DNA of 64,000 nucleotides from Pelagibacterium nitratireducens (GTDB lineage Bacteria > Pseudomonadota > Alphaproteobacteria > Rhizobiales > Devosiaceae), in the NCBI RefSeq assembly GCF_037044555.1, contig NZ_CP146275.1, positions 2,522,501 to 2,586,500 on the forward strand, read 5' to 3'. The notes under the pieces were generated by a model that did not search any database, was not told the DNA's origin, and worked only from the letters and a program-made list of their open reading frames with translations. This document shows positions 1 through 8,725 of this stretch, piece by piece. Each line of letters begins with the position of its first letter. The stretch's first letter is position 1. Position numbers and translations under genes: made by a program.

Positions 1-1045
1 CAGCCATTGCGGCGGGTGCAATCAGCGGGCTGATGACAATCACTGCCGAATTGGGATCAATGAACATCCCGATAATCAGAACCAGGACATTGATCGCGGC
101 GAGGACGACGACGCCCGGCACCTCGCTCATCATGGCGGCAAGCATCGCGGGAACACGTTCCAGTGTCATGAACCATGTCATTGTCGACCCTGCGGCGATC
201 AGGATAAGCAGGGTAGCAATCGTGATGGATGATCCCTGGCTCAGTCGGAAGAGCTCCCTAAGCTTCAGTCGCCGGAAAACCAGCGTTTCCACAATTGCGG
301 CATACACGCATGCGGCAGCGGCGGCTTCTGTTGGTGTAAAAATGCCACCATATATGCCGCCGAAGATCAGGATCGGCAGCCCCATCGGGATCAAGCCGCG
401 CTGGAGCGCCCGCAATTGCTGACGGAAGGGCATGCGTTCCTGCCGCCCGAGCTTGTGGCGCACAGCATAGATCACGCAATAAGCCGACAGGCCGATAACA
501 AAAATGAGGCCCGTGCCCAGGCCCGCGAGAAACACCTGTGAAACGGATACGGAAACCTGCACCGAATAAAGGATCATCGCCACGCTGGGCGGGATCAGCA
601 TCGAAAGCGTGGATGCCGTCAAAATAAGGCCGACGGAAAAGCTGCGGCTATACCCATGGCGCAGCAGGGAGGGATAGACGATCGGTCCAATAGACACCAC
701 CGCCGCAGCGCCGATGCCCGAGATGGCACCAAACATTGCACAGGTGAGCACGGTGGCAATGGCAAGGCCGCCGGTAATATGGCCCACAAGACTTTCCATG
801 AGCCGGACAAGACGTTCGCCGATTTCACCGCGCGAGATGATGTCGGCGGCGTAGACAAAAAGCGGGACGGCGAGAATGGAAAAAACGTTCACGCCTTCTA
901 CGAGCCGCTGCGCCAGAACCACGGGTGGCATCGCTGGACCAAAAAACTCGAAGCCGACCACGGTGCCTGCAAGCAGCGCAAGAAAAATGGGTGCTGAGGC
1001 CAACAGCAATGCGATGGCGCTCAGAATCAGGACGCTCGACGCCAT
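1..1045 (-). CDS. TRAP transporter large permease (DctM family), 3' end cut by window edge
   Basis: This is the 12-TM channel subunit of a TRAP importer, which couples ion flow to uptake of a solute delivered by the periplasmic binding protein. The frame opens with ATG at 1045 (MASSVLILSAIALLLASAPI), stays open to base 1 and is hydrophobic throughout; about 348 residues are visible and the C-terminus lies outside the window. Family-typical segments include GAISGIGAAAVVSIG and GMFIDPNSAVIVISPLIAP. The start overlaps the stop of the small permease by one base (TAATG), so the two are translationally coupled. The substrate cannot be read from the permease; neighbours suggest an organic acid. Confidence 0.93.
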   Translation of the reverse strand, partial: MASSVLILSAIALLLASAPIFLALLAGTVVGFEFFGPAMPPVVLAQRLVEGVNVFSILAVPLFVYAADIISRGEIGERLVRLMESLVGHITGGLAIATVLTCAMFGAISGIGAAAVVSIGPIVYPSLLRHGYSRSFSVGLILTASTLSMLIPPSVAMILYSVQVSVSVSQVFLAGLGTGLIFVIGLSAYCVIYAVRHKLGRQERMPFRQQLRALQRGLIPMGLPILIFGGIYGGIFTPTEAAAAACVYAAIVETLVFRRLKLRELFRLSQGSSITIATLLILIAAGSTMTWFMTLERVPAMLAAMMSEVPGVVVLAAINVLVLIIGMFIDPNSAVIVISPLIAPAAMA

Positions 1046-1602
1046 TACAACTTTCCTTCAGGAGCAGCTTTAACCGCTGCCGCTTCGACTTCGGGGAGCG
1101 AGAAATCGGAAACCTTGGGTTGGGCGAGGCCAGTGATCGTGGCAAGCAATGTCTGCAGGAAGGCGACGCACATCAGCCCCATGCCCACCGGAATTGAGAG
1201 ATAAAACCAGCCGCGCGCGAGCGGCACGCTGCTCATGCGTTGACCGGACGAGAAAATTCGAACGGTAAGCTCATAGCCGAGCACGAAAAAATACGCTGTA
1301 ATGAGGATGCCCAGACAGCAGATCACCATGACGAGGATTTTCCGGGTCGCTGGTTTCAGCATGATTGCGAGCACATCGATGGCGATGTGGGCTTGCGTTC
1401 TGACGAGCAGATACGACCCAAGAAACGTCATCCAGACCATGAGACACCGCGCGAGTTCCTCGCCGCCAACGATCGCAATGCCAGCAAAATAGCGGGCCAT
1501 GGCATTGACGAAGAGGATCAGTGTTATGGCGACGAGCATAAGCCCGAGCATCCAGGCCGTAAGCTTGTCGGTCAGTCTCAGTGGAAATTCGAGCCAGCGC
1601 AT
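1045..1602 (-). CDS. TRAP transporter small permease (DctQ family)
   Basis: This four-TM subunit (185 aa) bridges binding protein and large permease in TRAP transporters. The start at 1602 (MRWLEFPLRLTDK) is chosen because GGAG lies 9 nt upstream; a longer GTG reading from 1653 would start inside the intergenic hairpin. A hydrophobic helix follows at residues 15-35, and the family-typical stretch GGEELARCLMVWMTFLG lies near residues 42-58. It sits between the binding-protein gene (stop 1666) and the large permease, which it overlaps by one base. The gap to the binding-protein gene contains a 10-bp hairpin that could lower expression of both permease genes relative to the binding protein. Confidence 0.9.
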   Translation of the reverse strand: MRWLEFPLRLTDKLTAWMLGLMLVAITLILFVNAMARYFAGIAIVGGEELARCLMVWMTFLGSYLLVRTQAHIAIDVLAIMLKPATRKILVMVICCLGILITAYFFVLGYELTVRIFSSGQRMSSVPLARGWFYLSIPVGMGLMCVAFLQTLLATITGLAQPKVSDFSLPEVEAAAVKAAPEGKL

Positions 1603-1630
1603 CAGGGGTCTCCGACATTGGCAGAAAGGG

Positions 1631-1656
1631 AAGGTGGCGGGACGAGCCGCCACCTT
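1631..1656 (-). terminator. Intra-operon hairpin between TRAP binding protein and permease genes
   Basis: Arms AAGGTGGCGG (1631-1640) and CCGCCACCTT (1647-1656) pair perfectly over 10 bp with a 6-nt loop. The hairpin lies just after the binding-protein stop codon. No U-tract follows, so I read it as a partial terminator or an mRNA 3'-end stabiliser rather than a full stop. Confidence 0.6.
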
Positions 1657-1665
1657 GTGCCTTTA

Positions 1666-2688
1666 CTATTCGCCAGAGGCGATGGCAGCTTCAACCGATT
1701 CGAGAACCTGCTGACCGTTGTCTCCATTCTGCGACAGGAAGAGCTCACGGACGGGCGGAAGCGTAGCTTCTTTGAGGGCTTCAAGCTGCGCGTCGGTCAG
1801 CTCGATGATTTCCACGCCCTGATCTGCGAAGGCCGTCATTGCCTCGTCTTCAATCCGCAGCGTTTCGTCGATGACCACCTGCTGCCCTTCGCTGACAGCA
1901 GTGCTCAACTCATCCTGACATTCCGGCGTCAATCCATCCCACCAGGCTGACGAGACCATGAAAATCTGATCGAGATTGCCATGGTTGGTCATCATCAGGT
2001 GTGATTGAACTTCCTGGAAGCGCATCGAGTAGGTTGTCGGCACGGGGTTTTCCTGAGCGTCAATGGCGCCCGACTGCAGTGCCGAATAGGTTTCCGCAAA
2101 AGGCATGTCGACAGGTGTCAGGCCGAGCGCTTCCTGCTGCTCGATCAGCACCGCAGAAGGCATCACGCGCGCCCGCAGCCCTGCGTAATCGGCAGGCTCG
2201 ACCAGGGCCGAATTTGCAGTCCATTGCTTGTATCCGGTGTGCCAGACAGCCATCGAATACACGCCTTGCTCATTGGTGGAGTCGAGCAACCCGCGAAGAG
2301 CGTCTGAATTGTGCAGCGCAACGAGCTGGTCGAGATCGGTGGGCCAGAAATAGGGGAAATCAAACAAGCCCATGAGTGGCTGAAAGCCAACGAGGAACGA
2401 GGCGGGAAGCACGACCGCTTCGATCGAGCCGATCTGCATGCCTTCAATCAGGTCAGTCGTCTGCCCCAGCTGGCCCGCCGGGTAGACATTGGCTTCAACC
2501 GAGCATGTTTCCGAGCCGTTCATGGCGTCGGCAACGTGACGAGCGGCGGTATCGCGGGGGTCACCCTGCGGCACCACGTGGGCAATCTTGAGGGTGAAAT
2601 CTTGCGCAGCAGCCGGCAGGGCGGCTCCGGCCAGACTGGCGGCAATCGAAACGCCGCATAGCGCACGCACCATCAGGGACGTTTTCAT
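1666..2688 (-). CDS. TRAP transporter substrate-binding protein (DctP family)
   Basis: This is the periplasmic receptor of the TRAP importer, 340 aa, the normal family size. A Sec signal peptide is visible (MKTSLMVRALCGVSIAASLA, cleavage near residue 29 after PAAAQ). The mature chain begins DFTLKIAHVVPQGDPRDTAA, the usual DctP opening, and contains ALQSGAIDAQENP at about residues 206-218, the helix region next to the substrate arginine in this family. It is the first TRAP gene and is followed by a hairpin and the two permease genes. The alpha/beta hydrolase gene lies 107 bp upstream on the same strand, so the imported compound may be that enzyme's substrate or product (inference). Confidence 0.93.
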   Translation of the reverse strand: MKTSLMVRALCGVSIAASLAGAALPAAAQDFTLKIAHVVPQGDPRDTAARHVADAMNGSETCSVEANVYPAGQLGQTTDLIEGMQIGSIEAVVLPASFLVGFQPLMGLFDFPYFWPTDLDQLVALHNSDALRGLLDSTNEQGVYSMAVWHTGYKQWTANSALVEPADYAGLRARVMPSAVLIEQQEALGLTPVDMPFAETYSALQSGAIDAQENPVPTTYSMRFQEVQSHLMMTNHGNLDQIFMVSSAWWDGLTPECQDELSTAVSEGQQVVIDETLRIEDEAMTAFADQGVEIIELTDAQLEALKEATLPPVRELFLSQNGDNGQQVLESVEAAIASGE

Positions 2689-2718
2689 ATCTTGTTTCCT
2701 TCACTTTGATTGGGGCCC

Positions 2719-2733
2719 CGGGCTTGAAGCCCG
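2719..2733 (-). terminator. Short GC-rich hairpin between hydrolase and TRAP genes
   Basis: CGGGCTT (2719-2725) and AAGCCCG (2727-2733) form a compact palindrome in the 106-bp gap between the hydrolase stop and the binding-protein start. It lacks a clear U-tract. It may be a weak terminator or processing site. Confidence 0.35.
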
Positions 2734-2794
2734 AGGCACTGGACTGTTTACTCAACTGCCCCGTTGACCGAGGTTCTTTCGAATTAATTCTTGA

Positions 2795-4003
2795 TCACGC
2801 AGGCTTGAGCTTGCTCTGATCGATGCCCAGCTTTTCGGCGAGCCAGTCATTGACCAGTTCCTGGCCCAAGGTGGGATTGTCGTGCTGGCAGTGTTCGGCA
2901 CCTGTCTCTTCCTCACCCACCAACCGCAGCGTCACATCCACGCCGTTGGCTTTGGCATAGTCGTAGACCTTTTGTGCCTGATCGACGCCGAGGACGTCAT
3001 AGCCGCCATGTACGATGAGGTAAGGACAGGCAATCTTGTCGATCACCCCTTCGAGCTTGAAGGCCTCACCCTTCTTGAGCGCCTCAGCCATGTTGTCGGC
3101 ACCGAAGACCCAGGTGATGTGGCCCGCCAGGCCATGGCTGTCATCAGCATCGCCCCAAAGATCGTTTACCGACCAGATGGCGCCATGGGATACCGCGGCG
3201 GCCAAACGGTGCTCGAAGGAGGCGGCGCGTGCGGCGTAGTACCCACCAAGGCTCGAACCACTCATAGCGATACGGGACGCATCGACGTCATCACGGGTTT
3301 CGAGATAGTCGATGCATTTGCCGACCGGGACTTCATAGTCATGACGATTGGTCAGCTTGTGACGTCGTATGGTGCCGCCCTGACCCGGGCCATCCACCAT
3401 GAGCACCGACATGCCGCGCTGTATGGCGCCATGAGCGACCATGAACCACATCTCGTCCTTAAACGAGTCAAGGCCGCCAAAGCACATGAGAACCGGCTGA
3501 CGCTCCTCGGTGGAATTGGGTGAGCGCAGGAAATAAGCGTAGAGCGTCTTGCCATCGAGATAGGGAACTTCGACCGATTCCATCGGCGGATTGAAATAGC
3601 TTCCCCATTTTTTCGAGCAGTATTCAAGCTGGTCGAAAATTTCCAGGCGGCGCGGGTCATTGCCCTCGAGCCAGAACTCGGCTTCTCGATAATAATCGAC
3701 GGCCCGAAGCCAGCAATTGCGCGCGGTCACGATGTGACCGGCGGCCTCTTCCTGGTCGCCCCGAAGGCGGTTGCGGTCACCAATCGCTCTCCATTCGCGA
3801 CACCAGCTCTCGGAATCGGAGGGATCGATGCGCTCGCCCACCTGAAATACTTCCGAAATGGCGCCGCCACCTTCCTGGGTTTCTCCCAGTGCGCGACGGA
3901 ACTGATAGGACATCCAGGGATAGTCCGGCCAGTGATGCCAACCGTAAGGTTTGTAGTGACCTTCCTTGCGGTCACTGACCTGGTTGATGAGCTTTTCTTC
4001 CAT
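2795..4003 (-). CDS. Alpha/beta hydrolase of the FrsA / 2,6-dihydroxypseudooxynicotine hydrolase type
   Basis: A cytoplasmic alpha/beta hydrolase of 402 aa with no signal peptide. The N-terminal 140 residues form the helical cap region seen in dihydroxypseudooxynicotine hydrolase-like C-C bond hydrolases and FrsA-like esterases. The core carries the nucleophile elbow G-S-S-L-G (serine at residue 251), a candidate acid at D336 in HGGYD and a candidate histidine at H371 or H374. Such enzymes cleave carbon-carbon or ester bonds in catabolic intermediates; the actual substrate is unknown. Its promoter region holds a perfect 17-bp inverted repeat. It lies upstream of the TRAP genes on the same strand, so import and hydrolysis are probably linked. 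Confidence 0.85.
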   Translation of the reverse strand: MEEKLINQVSDRKEGHYKPYGWHHWPDYPWMSYQFRRALGETQEGGGAISEVFQVGERIDPSDSESWCREWRAIGDRNRLRGDQEEAAGHIVTARNCWLRAVDYYREAEFWLEGNDPRRLEIFDQLEYCSKKWGSYFNPPMESVEVPYLDGKTLYAYFLRSPNSTEERQPVLMCFGGLDSFKDEMWFMVAHGAIQRGMSVLMVDGPGQGGTIRRHKLTNRHDYEVPVGKCIDYLETRDDVDASRIAMSGSSLGGYYAARAASFEHRLAAAVSHGAIWSVNDLWGDADDSHGLAGHITWVFGADNMAEALKKGEAFKLEGVIDKIACPYLIVHGGYDVLGVDQAQKVYDYAKANGVDVTLRLVGEEETGAEHCQHDNPTLGQELVNDWLAEKLGIDQSKLKPA

Positions 4004-4061
4004 GGGTTTCCTCAGACTTTTTCGCGTTTCATATGTCCACCGCGTCCGAGCCTACTGGTTT

Positions 4062-4098
4062 GTTTCTTTAAATTCAACCTTGTTGAATTTAAAGAAAC
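4062..4098. promoter_or_regulatory. Perfect 17-bp inverted repeat upstream of the hydrolase gene
   Basis: GTTTCTTTAAATTCAAC (4062-4078) and its exact complement (4082-4098) are separated by three bases. The element lies 59-95 bp before the hydrolase start and 33 bp after the asparaginase stop. It is AT-rich and is followed on the minus strand by AAACCAG, not by a U-tract, which argues for an operator over an intrinsic terminator. Confidence 0.6.
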
Positions 4099-4130
4099 TT
4101 CATTTATTTTGATGGCTTGGCCGTGATCGA

Positions 4131-5108
4131 TCACATTTGGGAAAACAGAGCGCGCACATGGTCATGATCAGCGCCACCAGCGATCAATACTTGCAGCATC
4201 AGGCGCGCTTTCACTGCGCCGAGGCTCCGACTGGGGATGACCCCCTTGCCGATGAGATCAATCTCGGAGCCCTTAAAGCCGTAGGTGTTTTCAAACACGG
4301 GGCCATTGACGACACGCGTTGCCAGGACAACCGGCATCGCGCCCGCCAGTTCGCTGATCCGCTCAGACAGCATTTCGGGGACATGACCGGCGCCCAGACC
4401 CTGGATCACGACGGCGGAAATGCCGTTTTGGTCCAACCCTCCCAGACTTCTTCCGCTGTCGCCAAAGCCGATACTGACAATGGCCACTTCAGGAATGGCG
4501 GACGTGGGAAAAGGCAAAGAGAGAGGCCCATGGGCCGGCTTGAGGGCAAGCAGAACTTTGCCCTCACTCACACGGCCAATCGGCCCGTACGGCGCTGATG
4601 TAAAGGCCGACGTCAGACCGGTATCGGCCTTGCGGGCGAGCCGCGCGCTGTGGATTTCGTCCGAGAAAATGACGACCGCGCCCAATCCCCTCCCGACTTC
4701 AGATGCTGCATATGTTGCAGCGCTCAGGATGTTGGCCGGCCCATCAGCGCCTGCGGCATCGGCTCCCCGCATGGCACCGGTCACAACGACGGGCCGCGAA
4801 CTCGAGACCAGGCAATCGAGCAAGAAAGCAGTCTCTTCGATCGTATCGGTACCCTGGACGACGACAAAGCCCGCATAGTCTTGTTCTGCCGCGTTGATAA
4901 GGCGGGCAACCTCGGCGATATGGGTGATGTTCAGCGAAGCGCCCGGTATGCGGAACGGCGAGACGGCGCTGATATCACATACCTGATCGAGGCCCGGCAC
5001 TGCGGCAACGAGATCGTCGCCCGACAGTTTTGGTGTGATGCCCGAACCGCCACCACCCTGCATCGAAATGGTGCCGCCGAGGGCAATGAGCAATACCGGC
5101 CGGGTCAT
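4131..5108 (-). CDS. Asparaginase/glutaminase family amidohydrolase
   Basis: This 325-residue protein belongs to the bacterial asparaginase superfamily, which hydrolyses a side-chain amide to acid and ammonia using two threonines. The first catalytic motif is ALGGTISMQ at residues 9-17 and the second is VVQGTDTIEETAF at about residues 82-94. There is no signal peptide, so it is cytoplasmic. Its ATG overlaps the aldehyde dehydrogenase stop by one base (TGATG), so it is the third gene of a deacetylase-ALDH-asparaginase operon. In this catabolic setting it may deamidate a pathway intermediate rather than free asparagine; that is inference. Confidence 0.9.
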   Translation of the reverse strand: MTRPVLLIALGGTISMQGGGGSGITPKLSGDDLVAAVPGLDQVCDISAVSPFRIPGASLNITHIAEVARLINAAEQDYAGFVVVQGTDTIEETAFLLDCLVSSSRPVVVTGAMRGADAAGADGPANILSAATYAASEVGRGLGAVVIFSDEIHSARLARKADTGLTSAFTSAPYGPIGRVSEGKVLLALKPAHGPLSLPFPTSAIPEVAIVSIGFGDSGRSLGGLDQNGISAVVIQGLGAGHVPEMLSERISELAGAMPVVLATRVVNGPVFENTYGFKGSEIDLIGKGVIPSRSLGAVKARLMLQVLIAGGADHDHVRALFSQM

Positions 5109-6631
5109 CAGCTATACCGCTTTTGCTTGCCGTCTTCGGCAAACCAATCGAACGGTTCTTCGGATGTATTGAGGACGATCGATTGCATTCGGGTATAGCC
5201 CTCGTAGCATACGATGCCGTTTTCCTTGCCAATGCCACTGTCCTTAAAGCCACCCCAGGGAGAGGATGGATCAATGCGATGATGATCGTTGATCCAGACA
5301 ATGCCCGCCTCGATGTCTTCGGCGACACGTTTGGCGCGGGCGATATTGCTTGACCAGACGCTGGCGGCGAGGCCGAAATCTGTGCCATTTGCCAGAGCGA
5401 CGGCTTCCGCCTCGGTGGAAAATTTCATGACGCAGACGACGGGCCCGAAGATTTCTTCCTGGGCAATCCGCATATCGTTGCTAACATCCGCAAATATGGT
5501 GGGTGCGTAGAAATAGCCGCCATCCCTGCCCTCGCCGGACAGCCGCTCGCCGCCTGCGACGAGACGCGCGCCCTCGTCTTTACCGATTGCCACGTATTTT
5601 TCGACGGTTGCCAACTGACGATCGGAGACCACAGGTCCCATTTGTGTGCTTTCGTCATCCGGCGCGCCGACCACAAGTGCGTTCGCGCGGGCAATCAGCT
5701 TTTCGAGGACGGCGTCATGGATGCTTTCATGCACGAGCAGCCGGGCCCCTTGAACGCATGTCTGTCCAGCCGCGACAAATGAAGCAAACAATGTCGCCGC
5801 AGCAGCGCGATCGACTGAGACGTCGTCAAAGACGATGACCGAGGCTTTTCCACCCAGCTCGCCCGAAAACGGGATCAGCCGCTCCCCGGCCAATGCTGCA
5901 ACCTTGCGACCGGTTTCGGTGCCCCCGGTCAGATCGATTTTTGCGATGTCGCGATGAGCCGTCAGCGCGGCCCCTGCCCCCGCTCCAAAGCCGGTCACCA
6001 CGTTATAGACGCCCTCTGGGAGCCCAGCCTCTGAAAACACATCGGCCAGCATCAGCGGAGTGATGGGTGCAACTTCGGAAGGCTTGACGACGACAGCGTT
6101 GCCTGCGGCCAGCGCCGGAGCCAGTTTTTTGGTCAGGATGAGCAAAGGATGGTTCCAGGGCGTCACAAGGCCCACGACGCCCAAGGCCAATCGGCGGCCA
6201 TAGTTGACGTGGTCGCCGCCAAAGGGGTGGACCTTGCTTTCATAGGTGCGCGCAACCGAGGCGAAATAGGAATACCATTCGGGCGTTCTGGCCAGTTGCG
6301 CCCGCATCTCGCGAATTGGCCTGCCCGTCTGAAGTACTTCGGCGTCGACAAAATCAGCCAGTCGCTCCTGAAGGATATCAGCGGCCTTCATCAAGATGCT
6401 GGCGCGCTGGAGTGCGGACATTTTGGACCAGATATCAAATCCTTTTTTCGCAGCGTCGACCGCGATATCGATATCGGCGGCGTCGCCTTCAGGGACCGAG
6501 CAGTAAGCCAGGCCTGTCGCGGGGTTGATGATGTCGAACCTTTTGCCGGACTGGGCCTCGACCTTTTTTCCGCCGATTATCATCGGCCACTGCGGTGCGT
6601 CGGTGTCGGAAGCCTGCATTGCCATCGTCAT
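5108..6631 (-). CDS. NAD(P)-dependent aldehyde dehydrogenase
   Basis: A full-length ALDH (507 aa) that oxidises an aldehyde to the carboxylic acid. The general-base motif is SGELGGKASVIV, the NAD-site stretch is DLTGGTETGRKVA, and the catalytic cysteine lies in AAGQTCVQGARLLV; all key residues are present. The ATG at 6631 has AAGG about 9 nt upstream. It is the middle gene of a three-gene operon and is coupled by a one-base overlap to the asparaginase. The ThDP-dependent decarboxylase-like enzyme at 9.6-11.3 kb could supply the aldehyde (inference). The family does not reveal the substrate. Confidence 0.93.
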   Translation of the reverse strand: MTMAMQASDTDAPQWPMIIGGKKVEAQSGKRFDIINPATGLAYCSVPEGDAADIDIAVDAAKKGFDIWSKMSALQRASILMKAADILQERLADFVDAEVLQTGRPIREMRAQLARTPEWYSYFASVARTYESKVHPFGGDHVNYGRRLALGVVGLVTPWNHPLLILTKKLAPALAAGNAVVVKPSEVAPITPLMLADVFSEAGLPEGVYNVVTGFGAGAGAALTAHRDIAKIDLTGGTETGRKVAALAGERLIPFSGELGGKASVIVFDDVSVDRAAAATLFASFVAAGQTCVQGARLLVHESIHDAVLEKLIARANALVVGAPDDESTQMGPVVSDRQLATVEKYVAIGKDEGARLVAGGERLSGEGRDGGYFYAPTIFADVSNDMRIAQEEIFGPVVCVMKFSTEAEAVALANGTDFGLAASVWSSNIARAKRVAEDIEAGIVWINDHHRIDPSSPWGGFKDSGIGKENGIVCYEGYTRMQSIVLNTSEEPFDWFAEDGKQKRYS

Positions 6632-6641
6632 GTTGCGAGCC

Positions 6642-7538
6642 TTATGCCTTGTTTTTGGTGGCGTCGGTGTACCAGTCGAGAATCTCCGAACCGGTGCACA
6701 TCAGCACACCGTCATGACCCAGAATGTAGTCATAGAGCTTTTCGAGATACCCGATCCGGTGCGGAGCACCTGTGAGGTAGGGATGAATCGAGATTGCCAT
6801 GACGCGGGGAATATCGTGACCTTCCTGATAGAGGCGATCGAACTGATCTTTTCCGCGGCGGTATATTTCATCGGATGGTTGCTGCTGGACCGCCGACATC
6901 ACGACATCGTTGATCTCCACAGTATAGGGGATCGAGGTGATCGACCCTGCGCGGGTGGCCAGGGTCACCGGAAGGTCGTCCATCACCCAGTCGCACACAT
7001 ATTCGATGCCGGCCTCGGCCAGGAGGTCGAGTGTTTCATCGGTTTCGGTAAGGCCAGGACTTTCCCAACCGCGCGGCGCCTTGCCGGTCATCGTCTTGAT
7101 GGCAGCGATTGTGTCCTCAATGGCCTTTTTTTGATCCTCGACCTTGTGCATGGGGCCCTGGAGAAAGCCATGACCCATAAAGTCCCACCCCGCCTCATGG
7201 GCGGCGGTACAGGCGCGTGCATAGGTCTCGATCGCTGAGCCGTTCACCGCAAAGCTCGCTTTCAGCCCCCGCGATTCCAGGGCATCGAGGAACCGCCAGA
7301 AACCGACCCGCATACCATATTCATGCCAGGACCAATTGGGGACGTCGGGAAGAAGGGATTGCCCCATAGGGGGCGGCAGCACGGCGCGTGGCATGGCCCG
7401 CTCTGCACTCCAATTCTCGACATTGACAATTGTCCAGACTGCAACGCGCGCATCACCGGGTAATTTGAGCCTGGGACGATCAATGATTGGCAGGTAAGGC
7501 GTCCGGGCACGGACGGATTGGCCAATGGAATGACTCAT
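6642..7538 (-). CDS. Polysaccharide-deacetylase fold protein, PuuE/allantoinase-like
   Basis: A cytoplasmic NodB-fold protein of 298 aa with no signal peptide or membrane anchor. In place of the metal-binding T-F-D-D motif of chitin deacetylases it has VNVENW, and it retains MGHGF and RGWESPG, as in the PuuE-type branch that acts on small cyclic or linear amides such as allantoin. That makes a cell-wall role unlikely and an amide-opening step in catabolism more likely. It is the first gene of the operon with ALDH (10-bp gap) and asparaginase. A 16-bp palindrome at 7577 lies in the divergent promoter region shared with the amidohydrolase gene. Confidence 0.85.
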   Translation of the reverse strand: MSHSIGQSVRARTPYLPIIDRPRLKLPGDARVAVWTIVNVENWSAERAMPRAVLPPPMGQSLLPDVPNWSWHEYGMRVGFWRFLDALESRGLKASFAVNGSAIETYARACTAAHEAGWDFMGHGFLQGPMHKVEDQKKAIEDTIAAIKTMTGKAPRGWESPGLTETDETLDLLAEAGIEYVCDWVMDDLPVTLATRAGSITSIPYTVEINDVVMSAVQQQPSDEIYRRGKDQFDRLYQEGHDIPRVMAISIHPYLTGAPHRIGYLEKLYDYILGHDGVLMCTGSEILDWYTDATKNKA

Positions 7539-7576
7539 AAAAGCTCCTCAAAATCATCGACTTGCCATGACGTTCA

Positions 7577-7592
7577 ATCTAATATATCAGAT
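7577..7592. promoter_or_regulatory. Palindromic operator candidate shared with 14573 (GntR site)
   Basis: ATCTAATATATCAGAT lies in the 115-bp divergent region between the deacetylase operon and the amidohydrolase gene. It matches the palindrome at 14573 (ATCTAATATACTAGAT) at 14 of 16 positions. A second small dyad, GATATTGTATC, follows at 7590-7600. The GntR regulator at 8726-9427 is the obvious candidate ligand. Confidence 0.6.
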
Positions 7593-7653
7593 ATTGTATC
7601 AAGTCAATTGGAAGCGATGACGTCCTCCTCGCCCGAAAGTACACAGAGAATTC

Positions 7654-8688
7654 ATGTCCAACGCAGATCAGTCCCTTTGCAGCTGCGCACACTGCGCATC
7701 CTCCGGCGTCATCGATATTCACGCCCATTTCTATTCCCAGGCCTATCTTGACGCCGTCGCCCACTACGGCGATGGGGCCGGTGCGCGCTTTGTGGATATC
7801 GGCGGTGTGCAGGCGCTCAAGGTGGGGCCGCTCTTTACCGGGCCGATTGCCCCTAAATTCATAGATCTGGATCTGCGTATTGCCGATATGGACGCGACCG
7901 GTGTGCACAAACAGATCCTCTCTCTCACCCAACCCATGGTGTATTGGGCCGATGAGCAGGTCGCCGATCGGCTATGTGTGGCATTCAACGATTCATTGGC
8001 GGAGGCCAATGTTAAGGCGCCGGAGCGGCTTTTCGGATTTGCCACGCTGCCAATGCAGCATCCTGCGCGCGCGATCGCCGAAGCAGAACGCGTCTCAAAA
8101 CTTCCCGGTATCAAGGGCGTCTATCTCGGCACTGCTGTGAACGACACCAATTTGTCGGACCCGATGTTCTGGCCGGTTTACGAGCGGCTCGAAGCGCTGG
8201 GTCTGCCGATCTTCCTTCATCCGCTGAAGGTCGTGGGCATGACCGATCGGCTAAGCGAATATTTTCTGGCGAACCTTCTTGGAAATCCGTTCGATACAGC
8301 CATTGCGGCTGCTCACCTGATTTTTTCCGGTGTTCTGGACAAATTTCCCAATCTCGAGATCGCATTGCCGCACGGCGGTGGAGCGTTGCCGTTCCTGCTC
8401 GGGCGCATTTCCCACGGATGGTCGGTCCGACCGGAATGCAAACACCTCGAACGCGATCCTCGTGATTATGCATCGCGCTTTTACTACGACACGGTGACCC
8501 ATGACGCGAGCGCTCTTGATTTCCTCATCGATCAGGTCGGCGCCGACAGAGTCATGCTCGGGAGCGATTACTGCTTTGACATGGGTGTTGAAGAACCCCG
8601 CCAGCCCGTCGAAAGGCTCGCAAGCCTAAGCGGCGGACAGAAAGACCAGATCCTGGGGGGCAACGCCCAGCGGCTGCTCGGTCTATGA
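7654..8688 (+). CDS. Amidohydrolase-2 family protein, ACMSD/resorcylate-decarboxylase-like
   Basis: A 344-residue TIM-barrel metal enzyme. The first metal ligands lie in IDIHAHFYS (residues 22-30), followed by PHGGGALPFLLGR and the aspartate-bearing LGSDYCFDMG near residues 302-311. This is the pattern of aminocarboxymuconate-semialdehyde decarboxylase and related nonoxidative decarboxylases or hydrolases. The N-terminus (MSNADQSLCSCAHCAS) is unusually cysteine-rich, which is odd and could bind metal. It is transcribed away from the deacetylase operon and from the shared operator at 7577. It converges on the GntR gene, with a hairpin in the gap. Confidence 0.87.
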   Translation: MSNADQSLCSCAHCASSGVIDIHAHFYSQAYLDAVAHYGDGAGARFVDIGGVQALKVGPLFTGPIAPKFIDLDLRIADMDATGVHKQILSLTQPMVYWADEQVADRLCVAFNDSLAEANVKAPERLFGFATLPMQHPARAIAEAERVSKLPGIKGVYLGTAVNDTNLSDPMFWPVYERLEALGLPIFLHPLKVVGMTDRLSEYFLANLLGNPFDTAIAAAHLIFSGVLDKFPNLEIALPHGGGALPFLLGRISHGWSVRPECKHLERDPRDYASRFYYDTVTHDASALDFLIDQVGADRVMLGSDYCFDMGVEEPRQPVERLASLSGGQKDQILGGNAQRLLGL

Positions 8689-8689
8689 A

Positions 8690-8708
8690 GGAACGGGCCG
8701 GACGTTCC
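8690..8708. terminator. Hairpin between convergent amidohydrolase and GntR genes
   Basis: GGAACG (8690-8695) and CGTTCC (8703-8708) pair across a 7-nt loop in the 37-bp gap between two converging genes. This is a plausible short bidirectional terminator without a long U-tract. Confidence 0.4.
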
Positions 8709-8725
8709 GGCTCCTCCAATGGGCT

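Noticed and set aside
4062..4098. Intrinsic terminator of the asparaginase operon
   Set aside because: The stem is AT-rich and no U-tract follows on the minus strand; the T-rich side faces the plus strand, where no gene ends. An operator is the better reading, though termination is not excluded.
6642..7538. Cell-wall or chitin deacetylase
   Set aside because: No signal peptide or anchor, the T-F-D-D metal motif is missing, and all neighbours are cytoplasmic catabolic enzymes.
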